In this document: positions 11,757 to 20,073 of the stretch, piece after piece | Layout: each line of letters opens with the position of its first letter | How positions within the stretch are numbered: the first letter of the stretch is position 1 | Assembly (NCBI GenBank): GCA_035455265.1 | Contig: DATIFK010000040.1 | Coordinates: 1 to 21,584, forward strand | Source: MGOM01 sp035455265 | Lineage (GTDB): Bacteria > Chloroflexota > Anaerolineae > Anaerolineales > E44-bin32 | Length of the DNA: 21,584 bases | Direction: 5' to 3' | The notes under the pieces: generated by a model | Told to the model about the DNA's origin: nothing | Seen by the model: only the letters and a program-made list of their open reading frames with translations | Databases searched by the model: none | Program-made: the position numbers and the translations under genes

Positions 11757-13163
11757 ATGCGCTCCGATCGCTCCGGCCTTCATTGGATTCCGTTCCTCGC
11801 CCTGTGTGTGCTCGTCGGAGGCTGCGTCTCTCGATCCGGCTCTCCCGGAATCGGCGATCCCTACTACAAGGACCTTGGGAACGGCGGGTACGACGTCACC
11901 CACTACACCATCACCCTCCATGTCGACCCGCCCACCGATGCCATCGCCGGGAGCACCCAGATCCAGGCGCAGGCCACTCGAGAGCTCGCCTCGCTGAACC
12001 TGGACCTGGTGGGGCTCGAAGTGGACTCCATCCAGGTGGATGGACAGGCAGCCGCGTTTTCCCATCAGGGCCACGAACTGACCATTACCCCGGCAAACCC
12101 GCTCTCGAGAGGCGCGGCTTTCGTCGTGGACGTCCTTTATCACGGGAACCCTCAGCCGATCCCCAACGTCGCTTCAACGTTGTTCGCCCAGGTGGGATGG
12201 TTCCACAGCGAAACGGGGGCCATCAGCGTCATGAGCGAGCCCAACGGGGCCGCCGGTTGGTTCCCGTGCAACGATCATCCCCGCGACAAGGCCACCTATA
12301 CCTTTGACATCACCGTTCCGCATCCATGGGTCGTCGCCGCCACCGGTGTTCTGCAGGACACGATCGACAGCCCCGACCAGATGGAGTACGTCTGGGCGAT
12401 GGACCAGCCCATGGCGAGCTACCTGGCCTCCATCAACATCGACCGGTACGTGCTGGAGTCTAGGCCCGGGCCGGGAGGAATCATCGTTCGCAACTACCTG
12501 ACACCGGACTTACCCGACAGCCTCAAGAAGCGGCTGGACCTGCTTCCCGCCATGCTGGAGTACCTGAGCGGCTTGTTCGGGCCCTATCCCTTCGACGAGT
12601 ATGGGATCGTCACCGCTCCCGGAGACATCCCGCCTTGCCAGACCTTCGGAGGGGCTGTCGAGACCCAGTCCCTCTCCGTACACTGCCCGAAGCATTCCAT
12701 GATGGAGGAAGACCCCCTCGTCCACGAATTGGCCCATCAGTGGTTCGGGGACGACGTGTCCATCGAGAGCTGGCAGGATCTCTGGCTCAAAGAAGGGATG
12801 GCCACGTATTCTGAGTGGCTGTGGCGGACGAGAGACGGGGACGCTGGAGATCTCGCCAAGCTGGTGGCGACCGTTCAGATGGGCTTCGTTCAGGATGTAC
12901 CCGTCGGCGCTCCCCCTCCTGCCGACATCTACGAGGAAGAGGCGTACGTCGGCGGAGCGCAAGTCTTCCATGCCCTGCGGCTGCAAGTCGGAGACGAGGT
13001 GTTCTTCAAGATCCTCAGAGAGTATCTCGAGCGGTACCGCTATGGGGTTGCCGGCACGGATGAGTTCATCGCAACCGCTGAGGAAGTCAGCGGCCAGCAT
13101 CTCAAGGCTTTCTTCAACTCATGGCTCAAGACGACGGAGCTTCCGGCCTTCCCTCAGCGCTAG
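11757..13163 (+). CDS. M1-family metallo-aminopeptidase lipoprotein
   Basis: ATG 11757 encodes 468 residues with lipoprotein signal LVGGC (Cys 23). An N-terminal beta-saddle domain (YDVTHYTITLHVDPPTDAI) precedes the thermolysin-like catalytic domain. The zinc motif HELAH is at residues 323-327. The third zinc ligand E346 comes exactly 18 residues after the second His, in LWLKEGMATY. The substrate-binding GxMEN-type motif appears as GGAVETQ at about residue 295. The protein ends soon after the catalytic domain and lacks the large C-terminal helical domain of PepN, as in short secreted M1 enzymes. It likely trims peptides outside the membrane. Confidence 0.93.
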   Translation: MRSDRSGLHWIPFLALCVLVGGCVSRSGSPGIGDPYYKDLGNGGYDVTHYTITLHVDPPTDAIAGSTQIQAQATRELASLNLDLVGLEVDSIQVDGQAAAFSHQGHELTITPANPLSRGAAFVVDVLYHGNPQPIPNVASTLFAQVGWFHSETGAISVMSEPNGAAGWFPCNDHPRDKATYTFDITVPHPWVVAATGVLQDTIDSPDQMEYVWAMDQPMASYLASINIDRYVLESRPGPGGIIVRNYLTPDLPDSLKKRLDLLPAMLEYLSGLFGPYPFDEYGIVTAPGDIPPCQTFGGAVETQSLSVHCPKHSMMEEDPLVHELAHQWFGDDVSIESWQDLWLKEGMATYSEWLWRTRDGDAGDLAKLVATVQMGFVQDVPVGAPPPADIYEEEAYVGGAQVFHALRLQVGDEVFFKILREYLERYRYGVAGTDEFIATAEEVSGQHLKAFFNSWLKTTELPAFPQR

Positions 13164-13365
13164 GATCTTGCCCGCCAGCTGAGGCTGCGCCCCCCGGTGC
13201 GGGGATCATCAGGCAAGCCAAGCAGGCGTGTCGGAGAATGCCCCACCATTGGACGCGCCGCCCCTTCGGGCCGGACTCGCCCGACGGGCGGTTGCGAGGC
13301 GTCAGGAGCGGCGCCCGTTTGCCGCGTGGCGAGGCGTGGGCCGAAAGCCTCGAGGTGTCTGAGAC

Positions 13366-14823
13366 ATGACCGATGGTCCCACGGTCGCCGTGATCGGCGG
13401 CGGTGTCGCCGGCCTGACGGCCGGAAGCTATCTGGCACGCCACGGCTGGTCCGTGAAGGTCTTCGAAGCCGCCCCAACCCCCGGAGGCTCGTCTGGCGAC
13501 GCCAGGGCGGATGGCTTCACCTTCAATGATGGCGCCCAGTACCTCCTGCTCCCCACCATGCTGGACTTCGTCTTCAGCCAACTGGGCGTCGATCGCCCCC
13601 GGGTTCTGCCGTTGCGCCCTGTACATACCTCCATGAGCGTTGTCGTTGACGACGGACCTCCCATCTCTGTGGGTCCGGGCGCTCAACTCTCCTGCGGCGA
13701 CCCACGGATCAACCTTGCGTTGGCGGCGCGTGAGCTCAAGCGCATGATCGACACGTGGCACCCGCTTCTCCGCGCATATCTCGACGAGGACCTGTGGCGC
13801 GGACCCTTCTCCTTTCGACGGTTCCTGGGCAGGTCGTGGAGATACCTCCCCAAGTTCCGCCGGACGCTTCAGGCCGAACTCGCCGCTCTCTTCACCGATC
13901 CTGTGTTCCGCAGCGCTGTCGCGGGCCTGCTTCTCTTCGCCGGAGCCCATCCCCATGACCTGCCCGCCCCGTCGATCATCGCCCTCGTGAGCATCCTGAC
14001 CGATGGCCTGGCGCTCCCCGAGGGAGGTATGGGCCGCATTCCCGTGGCGCTCAAGCAGGCGCTTCAAGCGAGCGGGGGTGAGTTGTTCCTAGATGCGCAG
14101 GTCAGGAGGATCGTGTTGCGAGATGGCCGCGTCCGGGGCGTCGACGTGGAGGGTCTGGGGCAGCTCGAGGCTTCGTACGTCCTGTCCACAGCGACGGCCC
14201 TGACGACCTTCAAGACGCTCGTTCCAACCGAGGCCCAGCCCAGGAGGCTGCGGAACAAGGTGAAAGAGACTCCCCTGTCTGCGAAGGCGTTCTCCATTCA
14301 GCTCGGACTGTCCAACGTCATCAGCACCGACAGTCACCTTACCCACATCGTGCCTTCGATGGAGCGTCTGGACGACTACTTCTCGCCGCCGCGCGATGGA
14401 GTGACCTGGGGATACTATTCCGTCCCGACGGTGACCCTGCCTGAGCTCGCGCCCGAAGGCGGCAGCGTCGTCGAGATCTACCCTGCCATCCGAAGCGACG
14501 AACCGGTCGAAGCCTGGGATGAAGACAGGACGCGGCGCCTGGCAGATGCCGCCATCGAGTGGCTTTCCAAACGGCACCATCTCGACATCGCCACCCGTCG
14601 GATCCGCAGCCCTCGCGATTTCCAGGAACAACTGCGCCTTCCCCAGGGTGCCATCTACGGCGTCTCTCCGGCGGGTGGAGCCCAGGCCCTGTTCGGCCAT
14701 CGCAGTCCGATCCCCGGCCTGTTTCTGGCCGGTCAGACGACTCTCCCAGGATTCGGCGTCGCCCCATCCGCCCTCTCGGGGATCATTTGCGCCCAAACGA
14801 TGATGTCCAACCCTCGGCCATGA
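13366..14823 (+). CDS. CrtI-like phytoene desaturase-family FAD oxidoreductase
   Basis: ATG 13366 encodes 485 residues. The N-terminal dinucleotide-binding motif is VAVIGGGVAGLTAGSYLARHGWSV, followed by the acidic ribose contact (FEAA) and GGSSGDARADGFTFNDGAQYL, typical of the carotenoid desaturase and amine-oxidase superfamily. The C-terminal FAD motif is PIPGLFLAGQTTLPGFGVAPSALSGI. These enzymes desaturate or isomerise carotenoid or retinoid-type substrates. No other carotenoid gene is adjacent, so the substrate is open and RetSat-like or paralogous functions are possible. The cassette-borne tocopherol-cyclase-like gene at 1292 also belongs to an isoprenoid-associated superfamily, but it is 11 kb away and no link is shown. 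Confidence 0.88.
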   Translation: MTDGPTVAVIGGGVAGLTAGSYLARHGWSVKVFEAAPTPGGSSGDARADGFTFNDGAQYLLLPTMLDFVFSQLGVDRPRVLPLRPVHTSMSVVVDDGPPISVGPGAQLSCGDPRINLALAARELKRMIDTWHPLLRAYLDEDLWRGPFSFRRFLGRSWRYLPKFRRTLQAELAALFTDPVFRSAVAGLLLFAGAHPHDLPAPSIIALVSILTDGLALPEGGMGRIPVALKQALQASGGELFLDAQVRRIVLRDGRVRGVDVEGLGQLEASYVLSTATALTTFKTLVPTEAQPRRLRNKVKETPLSAKAFSIQLGLSNVISTDSHLTHIVPSMERLDDYFSPPRDGVTWGYYSVPTVTLPELAPEGGSVVEIYPAIRSDEPVEAWDEDRTRRLADAAIEWLSKRHHLDIATRRIRSPRDFQEQLRLPQGAIYGVSPAGGAQALFGHRSPIPGLFLAGQTTLPGFGVAPSALSGIICAQTMMSNPRP

Positions 14824-14924
14824 CAGACCCGGTCACCCTGGCCACTCCGCCGCTTCTTCCAAGGGTTCCTTGGCGCAGCCACCCCCCGCGACGCCAGGGA
14901 TCGCGAACACCGCTTCGGTGTATC

Positions 14925-14940
14925 CCAGGTAGAATCCTGG
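14925..14940 (+). promoter_or_regulatory. Possible -10 box within an inverted repeat
   Basis: CCAGG-TAGAAT-CCTGG places a good -10 hexamer (14930-14935) between 5-bp inverted arms, 22 nt before the DUF5946 start. No convincing -35 box is seen, so an activator- or repressor-controlled promoter is only a possibility. Confidence 0.3.
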
Positions 14941-14956
14941 AAGGGTTCACCGCGTC

Positions 14957-15427
14957 ATGGTCCGCCAATTCGACAACGGGGATGCCCCGATGAACGAGAC
15001 TCCTGCCGAAGCCACAGGCCGCTGCCCGGAATGCGGCGCAGACCTGGACGAAGGTGTAACGTGCCAGGAACAGCTGGCGCAGGTCCTGGGCTGGGAGAGT
15101 CTCGACCGCGAGTTGTTCCAACTGCATTTCTACACCGTCGCCTGTTTCAACCTGCAACACCCGGCGCAGTTCACCGACGAGGCCGTCGACGAGTTGCGAT
15201 CCACCTTCGTCGTGGCCATGGACGGTAGCACACCCCTCGAAACATTGCGGCGACAGATGGGCTCGAAGTTCGAAACGAGCAGGAGAGTCCTCAAGGACCC
15301 TGGCGACCGGAATCCCGTGCTGAGGGAATGGGACGTCACGATAGCCGACGTCTATCATGACGGCCGGCCGGAGGGGGCCTCCTACCGCGTCCGGCGATGG
15401 GCGACGTCGATCCGGAGCCGTCTGTAG
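14957..15427 (+). CDS. DUF5946-family protein
   Basis: ATG 14957, preceded by GGAAGGG at a long spacing, encodes 156 residues; ATG 14991 is an alternative start. A zinc-ribbon-like CPECGADLDEGVTCQEQ at about residues 23-39 is followed by a helical region, LFQLHFYTVACFNLQHPAQFTDEAVDEL. This order is characteristic of DUF5946 as I remember it. No biochemical role is known to me. It is followed after 12 nt by the 2H phosphoesterase gene, so the two are probably cotranscribed. Confidence 0.75.
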   Translation: MVRQFDNGDAPMNETPAEATGRCPECGADLDEGVTCQEQLAQVLGWESLDRELFQLHFYTVACFNLQHPAQFTDEAVDELRSTFVVAMDGSTPLETLRRQMGSKFETSRRVLKDPGDRNPVLREWDVTIADVYHDGRPEGASYRVRRWATSIRSRL

Positions 15428-15439
15428 GCTGCCGGCTGG

Positions 15440-16003
15440 ATGGGGCGCAGCGTCATGGGACCCACATCGCGAACTCATGAGAAGGCACTCGTGATCCTCG
15501 TGCCAGAGGCCGAGCCCATCGTAGGCACCTTCCGCGCCCAGTACGATCCGTCCGCTGCCGACGGCATGCCGGCACACGTCACCATCAACTACCCATTCCT
15601 GCCCGGGCGCGAGCTCTCGCAGCCGGCGATCGACGCCCTGGCCACCATCTTCGCCCGCGTTCCGGCGTTCGACTTCGCGCTCGCCGAACCGCGCCGGTTT
15701 CCCGATGTGCTTTACCTGGCGCCCGAACCCGTCGGCAAATGGAAGGAGCTCATCGCCGCCGTCGCCAAGCAGTTCCCAGACTCGCCGCCGTACGGAGGCG
15801 TATTCGCTCAGGTGACCCCCCACCTTACGGTCGCGCAGACCGACGATCCAGCCGTCCTGGAGGCGATCACCCGGGAGTTCCGGATCGCTGCCGGGGGGCG
15901 CCTGCCCCTGGCGGCGCATGCAGGCGAGGTGACCCTCATGGATGATCGATCGGGCCGATGGGAGACCAAGCAGGTGTTTGCTCTGGGGCGCGAGAGAGCC
16001 TGA
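15440..16003 (+). CDS. 2'-5' RNA ligase / 2H phosphoesterase superfamily protein
   Basis: ATG 15440 encodes 187 residues; ATG 15455 is an alternative start. Two catalytic HxT motifs are present: H46-V-T48 in AHVTINYPFLP and H128-L-T130 in TPHLTVAQTDD. The spacing fits 2H phosphoesterases such as 2'-5' RNA ligase (LigT-like) and cyclic phosphodiesterases. They act on 2'-5' or 2',3'-cyclic phosphate bonds in RNA or small molecules. It lies just downstream of the DUF5946 gene and 25 nt upstream of the cation transporter gene. Confidence 0.88.
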   Translation: MGRSVMGPTSRTHEKALVILVPEAEPIVGTFRAQYDPSAADGMPAHVTINYPFLPGRELSQPAIDALATIFARVPAFDFALAEPRRFPDVLYLAPEPVGKWKELIAAVAKQFPDSPPYGGVFAQVTPHLTVAQTDDPAVLEAITREFRIAAGGRLPLAAHAGEVTLMDDRSGRWETKQVFALGRERA

Positions 16004-16028
16004 CGGCGCAGAGCGGGATGAGCGAAGA

Positions 16029-16670
16029 TTGACGAAGTCATCGCCCGCGTTGCTGGGAGAACTTCAGCGCAGAGCCCTGCTCCTCGAGTGGTTGACCACC
16101 GGCTGGAACGTCGTCGAGGCGGCCGTCGCTATTGGCGCGGGTGTCGTGGCGCGAAGCCCGTCCCTGGTCGCCTTCGGCGTCGACAGCCTGATCGAGGTTC
16201 TGTCGGCGGTCGCCCTCTTGTGGCGGCTGCTGCGGGCCGGGCCGCAGGCGACGGCGGCGGAGCACAGCCGCGCCGAACGAAGGGCGCTGTACCTCGTCGG
16301 CCTTACCTTCTTCCTCCTGGCCGCCTATGCCTCCACCGAGGCCATCCTCTCCCTGGCGACCCGTTCGGCACCCGAGACGTCCCCGCTGGGAGTGGGCCTG
16401 TCGATCGTCTCCTTGATCGCCATGCCGCTGCTCGGCTACACCAAGCAGATCACCGCCCGAGAAATGGGCAGCAAGGCTCTCGCCGCCGACGCCGTCGAGA
16501 CGTGGGTTTGCGCTTACCTCTCGGCCGCATTGCTGCTTGGCCTGGGCCTCCACAGCCTCAAGGGATGGTGGTGGGCCGACCCCGTCGGCACGCTGATCAT
16601 GGTGCCGTTCATCGCCTGGCAGGGCCTGCGGGCGATCGAAGAAGCTCGCGAAGAAACGGGATTGGACTAA
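16029..16670 (+). CDS. CDF-like cation transporter membrane protein
   Basis: The frame is open from 15942 inside the preceding gene. The best start is TTG 16029, because no in-frame ATG or GTG precedes the first helix and an out-of-frame ATG at 16018 stops at once. The 213-residue product has five to six helices. The signature VAFGVDSLIEVLSAVALLWRLL resembles helix 2 of cation diffusion facilitators, and DAVETWVCAYLSAALLLGLGL resembles helix 5 with its metal-binding Asp. The cytoplasmic C-terminal domain of CDF proteins is absent, so it is a short, transmembrane-only variant. Metal specificity cannot be read from the sequence. Confidence 0.8.
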   Translation: MTKSSPALLGELQRRALLLEWLTTGWNVVEAAVAIGAGVVARSPSLVAFGVDSLIEVLSAVALLWRLLRAGPQATAAEHSRAERRALYLVGLTFFLLAAYASTEAILSLATRSAPETSPLGVGLSIVSLIAMPLLGYTKQITAREMGSKALAADAVETWVCAYLSAALLLGLGLHSLKGWWWADPVGTLIMVPFIAWQGLRAIEEAREETGLD

Positions 16671-16689
16671 CAGTTCTCAGTTGCCAGTC
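16671..16689 (+). repeat. CAGT-rich iterated motif after the transporter gene
   Basis: CAGTTCTCAGTTGCCAGT follows the stop codon directly. A similar run is found at 20000-20023, also just after a stop. It resembles short intergenic CAGTYNT-type iterations seen in some genomes. Confidence 0.35.
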
Positions 16690-16763
16690 GCCGGTTCCGA
16701 GTCCATCTGCATGACAGGTCACTGGTGAATGGAGACCGGGAACCCGTCCGCTGGAGGAGGCCC

Positions 16764-17282
16764 ATGGTTCACCCCCTCGTCGATCAACTACGTTTCACAA
16801 GGTCGGAATGGCTGCGCGGGCTGGAGGGCGTGTCCGAAGCAGACGCCGCGCGGCACTTCGGCCCGATGAACTGCATCAGCTGGACCGTCGGCCATCTCAC
16901 CTGGCAGGAGCAGCGCTACTTCCTGCAGCGCTCTCAGGGAAGGATCCTCTTCCCCGAGCTGAACACCACCTACGCCTACGGCGCGCCGATGAGCACGCCC
17001 GCGCTTTCCGATACGCTGAGGTTGTGGAACAACGTCACCGACGCCACCGCCGAGTATCTGGGGGGCCTCACGACGGAATCCTTCCAACAGGAACTCCTTC
17101 TGGAAGGCAAACCTGTCGGCCAGACCCTCGGCTCGGCGATGCGCCGTCTGACCTACCACTACTGGTATCACATCGGCGAGATCCAGGCTATCCGTCAGAT
17201 GCTCGGCCACACCAACCTTCCCGAATACGTCGGCGACATCGAAACCCTCGCGCCCTACCGGCCGGAGGCCGAGACAGGCTAG
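16764..17282 (+). CDS. DinB-family metal-binding protein
   Basis: ATG 16764 is preceded by GGAGGAGG with ideal spacing, so the upstream GTG 16725 is not used. The 172-residue four-helix-bundle protein has the DinB metal triad: H44 in WTVGHLTWQEQ and H132/H136 in YHYWYHIGEIQAIRQMLGH. DinB/YfiT-like proteins bind a divalent metal and include thiol-dependent transferases for bacillithiol or mycothiol; the substrate here is unknown. It is separated from both neighbours by short non-coding stretches. Confidence 0.9.
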   Translation: MVHPLVDQLRFTRSEWLRGLEGVSEADAARHFGPMNCISWTVGHLTWQEQRYFLQRSQGRILFPELNTTYAYGAPMSTPALSDTLRLWNNVTDATAEYLGGLTTESFQQELLLEGKPVGQTLGSAMRRLTYHYWYHIGEIQAIRQMLGHTNLPEYVGDIETLAPYRPEAETG

Positions 17283-17591
17283 GTCCCCGCTTTCGGCGAC
17301 CCGACCCTCTTTCGGACTCAAGCACGGACTCGATTAGCCAAGACGCGGTCGCCCTCGCGCGTCCACACGCACGATGGTCAACAGAGATCTTGTTGGCTAT
17401 GCGCAGATGGCCGAGGGGAACGGCGAGCCTCGTCCCCTCCTTCGCCTCCATTCATCACGCCCCGTCAGGTCGTTCTGGCCCGCATGCTATACTCGCCGCG
17501 TGATCACCTGGCTCACTCGCGTCGTCGCCACCAGCCCGTCTCTCGTCGTCCCGCTGATGCATCTCATCCTTCATCCACGGACTGAACGCTC
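17283..17591. other. Intergenic region upstream of the ald operon
   Basis: This 309-bp interval contains an extended -10 promoter (17485-17493) and a possible 31-codon leader ORF from 17500. I see nothing recognisable between 17283 and about 17460. Confidence 0.5.
17485..17493 (+). promoter_or_regulatory. Extended -10 promoter of the ald operon
   Basis: TGCTATACT gives an extended -10 element (TGn plus TATACT at 17488-17493). No good -35 box lies 16-18 nt upstream, which fits an extended -10 class. The start point would be near 17500, about 90 nt before ald. Confidence 0.55.
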
Positions 17592-17595
17592 ATGA
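17500..17595 (+). CDS. Possible 31-residue leader peptide overlapping ald
   Basis: GTG at 17500, close to the predicted transcription start, opens a 31-codon frame with a hydrophobic middle (TSPSLVVPLMHLIL). Its TGA overlaps the ald ATG (ATGA, 17592-17595). There is no ribosome-binding site before the GTG, but a leaderless start is possible. If translated, it would couple ald translation to the upstream frame, because ald itself lacks a clear Shine-Dalgarno. It could equally be a chance frame. Confidence 0.35.
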   Translation: MITWLTRVVATSPSLVVPLMHLILHPRTERS

Positions 17596-18689
17596 ACATC
17601 GGCATCCCGCTCGAACGACGTCCGTTCGAATACCGCGTCGGGCTTCCCCCGGCTGGCGTCGCTCTCTTCCGGGAGCACGGACATCGGATCTACGTCGAGA
17701 GCACGGCCGGCCAGGGCGCCGGATTCAGCGATCAGGACTACACCCGCGCCGGGGCCACGGTGGTCTACTCCGCAGAGGAGGTCTTCACCCGCGCCGACCT
17801 TCTGCTGAAGTTCGCCCGCCCGCTGCTCGACGAGCTGGAGCTGATGCACTCGGGCCAGGCGATCGCCGGGTTCCTGCATCTCTCCGCGGCGCGCCAGGAC
17901 AAGATCGACCTGCTTCTTCGGCGCAAGATCGCCTCGCTGGCCTACGATCAGATCGTCGAGCCGGACGGCTACCGCCCCGTCGTCGCCCCACTGAGCCAGA
18001 TCGGCGGCCACATGGTGGTCCAGATCGCCGCGTTGCTGCTCCAGACCAACAACGGCGGCCGCGGCATTCTGCTGGGCGGTGTCGCCGGAGTGCCGGCGGC
18101 CGAAGTCGTCATCCTCGGCGCCGGCATCGTCGGCAGCACCGCCGCGGCGAGTTTCGCCGCCGCCGGCGCGCACGTCACCGTGCTCGACGTCGATCTGCGT
18201 CGCCTGCGCGACCTGCAGACCCGCACGCGCGAGCCGCTGGTGACGCTGCTCTCCACACCGCACAACATTGCCCGCGTCACCGCCTACGCCGACCTGGTCG
18301 TCGGCGCCGCCCGCGTGCCCGGCCAGCGGGCGCCGATCGTCGTCAGCCGCGACATGGTGCGCGGTATGCGCCCGCGCTCGCTGATCATCGACATGAGCAT
18401 CGACGAAGGCGGATGCGTCGAGACCTCCCGCCCGACGACCTACAGCAGCCCGACCTACACCGACGAGGGCATCATCCACTTCTGCGTCCCCAACATGTCG
18501 GGCGTGCTCGGGCGGACCGCCACCCACGCCCTGTTCAGCGGGGCCTACACCTACCTCGAGGCGATCGCGCGGCTCGGCCTGGAGCCAGCCATCGCCGCGC
18601 TGCCTGCGCTCGAGCAAGGCATCTGTACCTTCAACGGCGAGATCCGCAACCTGACTCGCCTCAAGCCCGGCGGCGGGGGCGGCGGATGA
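17592..18689 (+). CDS. ald: Alanine dehydrogenase
   Basis: This 365-residue protein matches the length and fold of NAD-dependent alanine dehydrogenase (alanine to pyruvate and ammonia). The active-site set is conserved: R15 in EYRVGL, K73 in LLKFARP, H96 in FLHLSA and D271 in IDEGGC. The NAD-binding motif is VVILGAGIVGS at residues 172-182. A few segments are atypical, for example FARP for the usual VKEP after the active Lys, so a related amino-acid dehydrogenase is possible. It ends with a Gly run and overlaps the CoA-transferase start by ATGA (18686-18689). The two are thus one operon. Confidence 0.85.
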   Translation: MNIGIPLERRPFEYRVGLPPAGVALFREHGHRIYVESTAGQGAGFSDQDYTRAGATVVYSAEEVFTRADLLLKFARPLLDELELMHSGQAIAGFLHLSAARQDKIDLLLRRKIASLAYDQIVEPDGYRPVVAPLSQIGGHMVVQIAALLLQTNNGGRGILLGGVAGVPAAEVVILGAGIVGSTAAASFAAAGAHVTVLDVDLRRLRDLQTRTREPLVTLLSTPHNIARVTAYADLVVGAARVPGQRAPIVVSRDMVRGMRPRSLIIDMSIDEGGCVETSRPTTYSSPTYTDEGIIHFCVPNMSGVLGRTATHALFSGAYTYLEAIARLGLEPAIAALPALEQGICTFNGEIRNLTRLKPGGGGGG

Positions 18690-19990
18690 GCTGGATCGAA
18701 TCGTACCGCTCACGCCTGACGACCGCCGAAGAGGCCGTGCGCGTCATCCGCTCCGGCCAGCGAGTGTTCCTGACCGGCAACTGCTCCGTCCCGCGCCTGC
18801 TCCTCGGCGCTCTGGTGGCCCGCGCCCCGGAGTTGACCGACGTCGAGCTCGTCACGGTGCTGACGATCGGGCCCGCTCCCCACGCTGACCCGGCCCTCCA
18901 GGGACATATCCGCGTCAACACGCTGTTCATCAGCGACAACGTCCGACCCGCCGTCCAGGAGGGCCGGGCCGACTTCACCCCATGCCTCCTGTCCGAGGTC
19001 CCGCTTCTCTTTCGCAGCGGCCGACTGCCGCTGGACGTCGCCCTGATTCACGTCAGCCCACCCGACGAGCACGGCTTCTGCAGCCTGGGGATCGAGGCCG
19101 GCCTGATCAAGACGCCGGCGCAGATCGCCAAGATCGTGATCGCCGAGATCAACGAGCGCATGCCGCGCACCCTGGGCGACTCGTTCATCCACATCTCCAA
19201 GATCGATTACGCCGTTCCGGTGGACTACCCGCTCGTCGAGCTGCCGATGGGCGAAGCCAACGAGTTGAGCATGCGCATCGGCGAGCACGCCGCCGAGCTG
19301 ATCGAGGACGGCTCGACGATGCAGATGGGCATCGGCGCCATCCCCGACGCGGTGCTGAACTACCTGGGCAGCAAGCGCGACCTGGGCGTCCATACCGAGC
19401 TGTTCTCCGACGGGGTGATGGACCTGGTGCAGCGCGGCGTGATCACCAACGAACGCAAGACGCTGCACCCGGGCAAGATCGTTGCCGGGTTCATCCTCGG
19501 CTCTCAGCGGCTGTACTCGTTCGTCGATGACAACCCCATCGTCGAGCTCCATCCGACGGAGTACGTCAACGATCCGTTCGTCATCGCTCAGAACGATCGC
19601 ATGGTTTCGATCAACTCGGCTATCGAGGTGGACCTGACGGGGCAGGTGTGCGCCGACAGCATCGGGGCCAGGCTCTACAGCGGCGTCGGCGGACAGATGG
19701 ACTTCGTCTACGGCGCCTCCCGGAGCAAGGGCGGCAAGCCGATCATCGCCCTGCCGTCGACCGCGGCGTTGCGCGACGGGACGCGCCTCAGCCGCATCGT
19801 CCCGACGCTCAAGCCGGGCGCCGGCGTAACCACGACGCGCAACCACGTGCACTACGTGTGCACGGAGTTCGGAGTCGCCAGCTTGTACGGGCGTACGATC
19901 CGCGAGCGGTCACGGGCGCTGATCGAAATCGCCCATCCCGACTTCCGCGAGGAACTCGAGAAGAAGGCGACGGAACTCAAGTACCTGTAG
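18686..19990 (+). CDS. Acetyl-CoA hydrolase / 4-hydroxybutyrate CoA-transferase family protein
   Basis: ATG 18686 overlaps the ald stop; the longer upstream frame is a shadow of ald. The 434-residue protein has the two-domain class I CoA-transferase layout. The N-terminal domain includes ALIHVSPPDEHGFCSLG. The C-terminal domain has the catalytic Glu in GVHTELFSDGVMDL (E238, the position used in 4-hydroxybutyrate CoA-transferase as I recall) and the CoA-contact loop SGVGGQMDF. It transfers CoA between acyl-CoA and acetate or another acid. Coupling to alanine dehydrogenase suggests a role in amino-acid fermentation or acyl-acid turnover. Confidence 0.88.
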   Translation: MSWIESYRSRLTTAEEAVRVIRSGQRVFLTGNCSVPRLLLGALVARAPELTDVELVTVLTIGPAPHADPALQGHIRVNTLFISDNVRPAVQEGRADFTPCLLSEVPLLFRSGRLPLDVALIHVSPPDEHGFCSLGIEAGLIKTPAQIAKIVIAEINERMPRTLGDSFIHISKIDYAVPVDYPLVELPMGEANELSMRIGEHAAELIEDGSTMQMGIGAIPDAVLNYLGSKRDLGVHTELFSDGVMDLVQRGVITNERKTLHPGKIVAGFILGSQRLYSFVDDNPIVELHPTEYVNDPFVIAQNDRMVSINSAIEVDLTGQVCADSIGARLYSGVGGQMDFVYGASRSKGGKPIIALPSTAALRDGTRLSRIVPTLKPGAGVTTTRNHVHYVCTEFGVASLYGRTIRERSRALIEIAHPDFREELEKKATELKYL

Positions 19991-19999
19991 AGCCGTCGT

Positions 20000-20023
20000 C
20001 AGTCTTCAGTCATCAGCTGTCAG
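20000..20023 (+). repeat. CAGT-rich iterated motif
   Basis: A run of short CAGTCTT/CAGTCAT/CAGCTGT units lies just after the CoA-transferase stop, similar to 16671-16689. Together with the following palindrome it looks like an interspersed intergenic element. Confidence 0.35.
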
Positions 20024-20029
20024 AGGTAG

Positions 20030-20049
20030 GCGCAGGCTTCAGCCTGCGC
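20030..20049. terminator. REP-like palindrome between convergent genes
   Basis: GCGCAGGCT and AGCCTGCGC form a perfect 9-bp stem around a TC loop. It lies 40 nt after the CoA-transferase stop and 25 nt from the end of the minus-strand gene. It is placed to serve as a bidirectional terminator. The GCAGGCTTCAGCCTGC type is a common intergenic palindrome in many bacteria, so REP identity is also likely. Confidence 0.55.
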
Positions 20050-20073
20050 AATTCGGGCGCGATGCACCCAGGG

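Noticed and set aside
16725..16763. GTG 16725 as the DinB start
   Set aside because: ATG 16764 has GGAGGAGG at ideal spacing and matches the usual DinB N-terminus.
17571..19852. Long minus-strand ORFs (380 codons each) over the ald and CoA-transferase genes
   Set aside because: They are antisense shadows in high-GC DNA. The + strand frames carry complete catalytic motifs, and the minus frames show only low-complexity Ala/Gly/Arg/Asp-rich sequence.
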